A DNA stretch of 19,529 bases from Larix sibirica. Lineage: Eukaryota > Streptophyta > Pinopsida > Pinales > Pinaceae. Shown in pieces: positions 18,403 to 19,529 of this stretch. Each line of letters opens with the position of its first letter. Position 1 is the stretch's first letter. A program made the translations under genes and the position numbers. The notes below the pieces were generated by a model. That model did not search any database. It saw only the letters and a list, made by a program, of their open reading frames with translations, and was not told where the DNA came from. The stretch lies in contig NWUY0300008656.1 of the NCBI GenBank assembly GCA_004151065.3, forward strand, positions 45,564 to 65,092, given 5' to 3'.

Positions 18403-18950
18403 TTCTGTATGTATGTATTCAATAGAGGCTTCCCCACACCAAATCACGGGCAGATAAGCTGATTCCCCGCCCTACAAAGGCTTCACAAACCCACAAGAAA
18501 AATCCTCAATGCACTCAACGCGAAACCAAACAGCACCCCTCACACACAGGTGCTTTGAATGACAACATCGAAGAAACGAGCAAAATCCCTCTCCTTCTCC
18601 GCACATATACTCGAGAGTGGGGACTCGGAAATCGCACATGTGGACCGGAAGACGGCCTATTGCCTGTCTCTTGCCGGGAAGTACCGGAGCCTGCCATCAG
18701 AACACCGTTTGCTGCCTGTCGGTTTTTACCTTTCCTAAATCCTATCTGGAAAGGCCTATTGCCGTGTTTAATAGATTTGCTCACCACACATCATGATTCT
18801 ATATCTTTAAATTTCTGATTAACTTTTTAATCCAGAAACAGCGTAACCCCACATCAGAAAAAGTCAAAGTCAAGAGAAATTTTTGGCAATATAAACAATA
18901 ATATTTTTTTAAAGAAACCGAGATAGTGGGAGCAAAAAAAAGCAAGCATC
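18403..18950 (-). promoter_or_regulatory. upstream region of the WRC gene
   Basis: This is the presumed 5' untranslated region and promoter of the minus-strand gene, noticeably less AT-rich than its surroundings. A TATA-like GTATATGTG lies near 18600-18610 on the minus strand, about 200 bases before the start codon, followed by purine-rich GGAGAAGGAGAGGG. A 90-codon minus frame at 18787-18515 crosses it without family resemblance and could be leader sequence. GCCTATTGCC occurs twice (near 18654 and 18752). Promoter elements are inferred only. Confidence 0.4.
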
Positions 18951-19529
18951 CATCTACGACTCCACTCGGAATATTTGCTGGTTTGGTTTTGTTGAGTGGA
19001 GTGGCATCCTAACCCCTAATAATTGGTTACGCACAACACTAGAGTGGGAAGGGGCCACAACCCTCTCCATATGGCATGTTCCAAAGACTGGAGTGTTGTT
19101 GTTCCATAACACAAGTATGGATCTAGGTTGTTAGGTATTTCATTCAAAAAATTATTAATAATATGCATTTAGTAGTTGTGCAATCAATGTTGTATGATTT
19201 ATATATAATTTGATGGTGTAGTGTGAAAATTATAAGTTTTCAACATTTTCTTATTATGTTCGTGACATCTTGGACATATTAGTTCAAATACCACAAAATT
19301 TGAAATATTAATTTGTCAATTTATAAAGTTAAACTTTGGTTTAATTAAATTTTTGCCTTGGTTTTTGGAGGGGGGAAACCCAGCGACATCTACCCAATGG
19401 TCCCTACGCATTGATGTTTCCACCTTCCTCCTTCATTCGATACACGCATTGATACGTCCTTGCAGTTGATGCACCACCTTTAGCTTTAGAGCCTTACCTT
19501 TACCTTTTGCCGCCAGCAGGTAAGTACAA
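18951..19529. other. gene-free right end of the window
   Basis: No coding region of useful length is visible. ACTCCACTC at 18959-18967 is repeated inverted as GAGTGGAGT at 18994-19002, a small potential hairpin. From about 19380 the composition becomes C-rich and less AT-rich, and the sequence ends with CAG|GTAAGT at 19517-19525, a consensus plant splice donor. All plus frames before it contain stops within about 60 bases, so any exon here would be untranslated leader. Confidence 0.45.

Noticed and set aside
18515-18787. 90-codon minus-strand frame upstream of the WRC start
   Set aside because: Arg/Ser-rich with no recognised family. It does not join in frame to exon 1 by a visible splice. 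It could be leader sequence but is not supported as a gene.

Overview
The window looks like nuclear DNA from a land plant. It is AT-rich and gene-poor, and most recognisable coding sequence belongs to decayed plant retrotransposons: Ty3/gypsy elements and an L1-like LINE of the plant type with a C-terminal RNase H. The one credible host gene is split by introns with GT...AG borders and encodes a WRC zinc-finger protein, a plant-specific class. The long repeat-filled intergenic space would suit a large genome, possibly a gymnosperm, but that is a guess.

Layout. Positions 1-337 (minus) hold a broken Ty3/gypsy reverse transcriptase cut by the window edge. Positions 338-3779 have no gene; they contain degenerate tandem arrays (about 32 bp units at 780-1200, 21 bp units at 1914-2016) and two larger tandem duplications (138 bp and about 148 bp periods). 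Positions 3780-8490 (minus) are a LINE pseudogene. In coding order from high to low coordinates it has an ORF1 tail, APE-type endonuclease, reverse transcriptase, zf-RVT zinc domain and RNase H. At 8495 the LINE stops abruptly and a plus-strand Ty3/gypsy element begins with a probable 5' LTR (8495-8828) and an initiator-Met tRNA primer binding site. It runs through gag, a tandemly duplicated protease segment, RT/RNase H and integrase, and fades out near 14340 with no 3' LTR visible. Inside its integrase lies a 119-bp perfectly centred hairpin flanked by 9-bp direct repeats, a foldback/MITE insertion.

Positions 14341-15731 are AT-rich, gene-free and full of short tandem repeats. Positions 15732-18402 (minus) hold the WRC-domain gene: a first exon starting MRIRKR, a long intron carrying its own tandem repeats, two small exons and a terminal exon with the C-x9-C-x10-C-x2-H motif. 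Its upstream region is 18403 to about 18950. The last 570 bases hold no recognisable gene, but a consensus splice donor sits at 19520.

The retroelements do not work with the host gene; each appears inactive through stops, frameshifts and lost catalytic residues. I found no convincing undescribed system. The most informative items are the hairpin insertion in the integrase, the duplicated protease segment, the uncertain second exon of the WRC gene, and the 43-bp triplicate in its intron.
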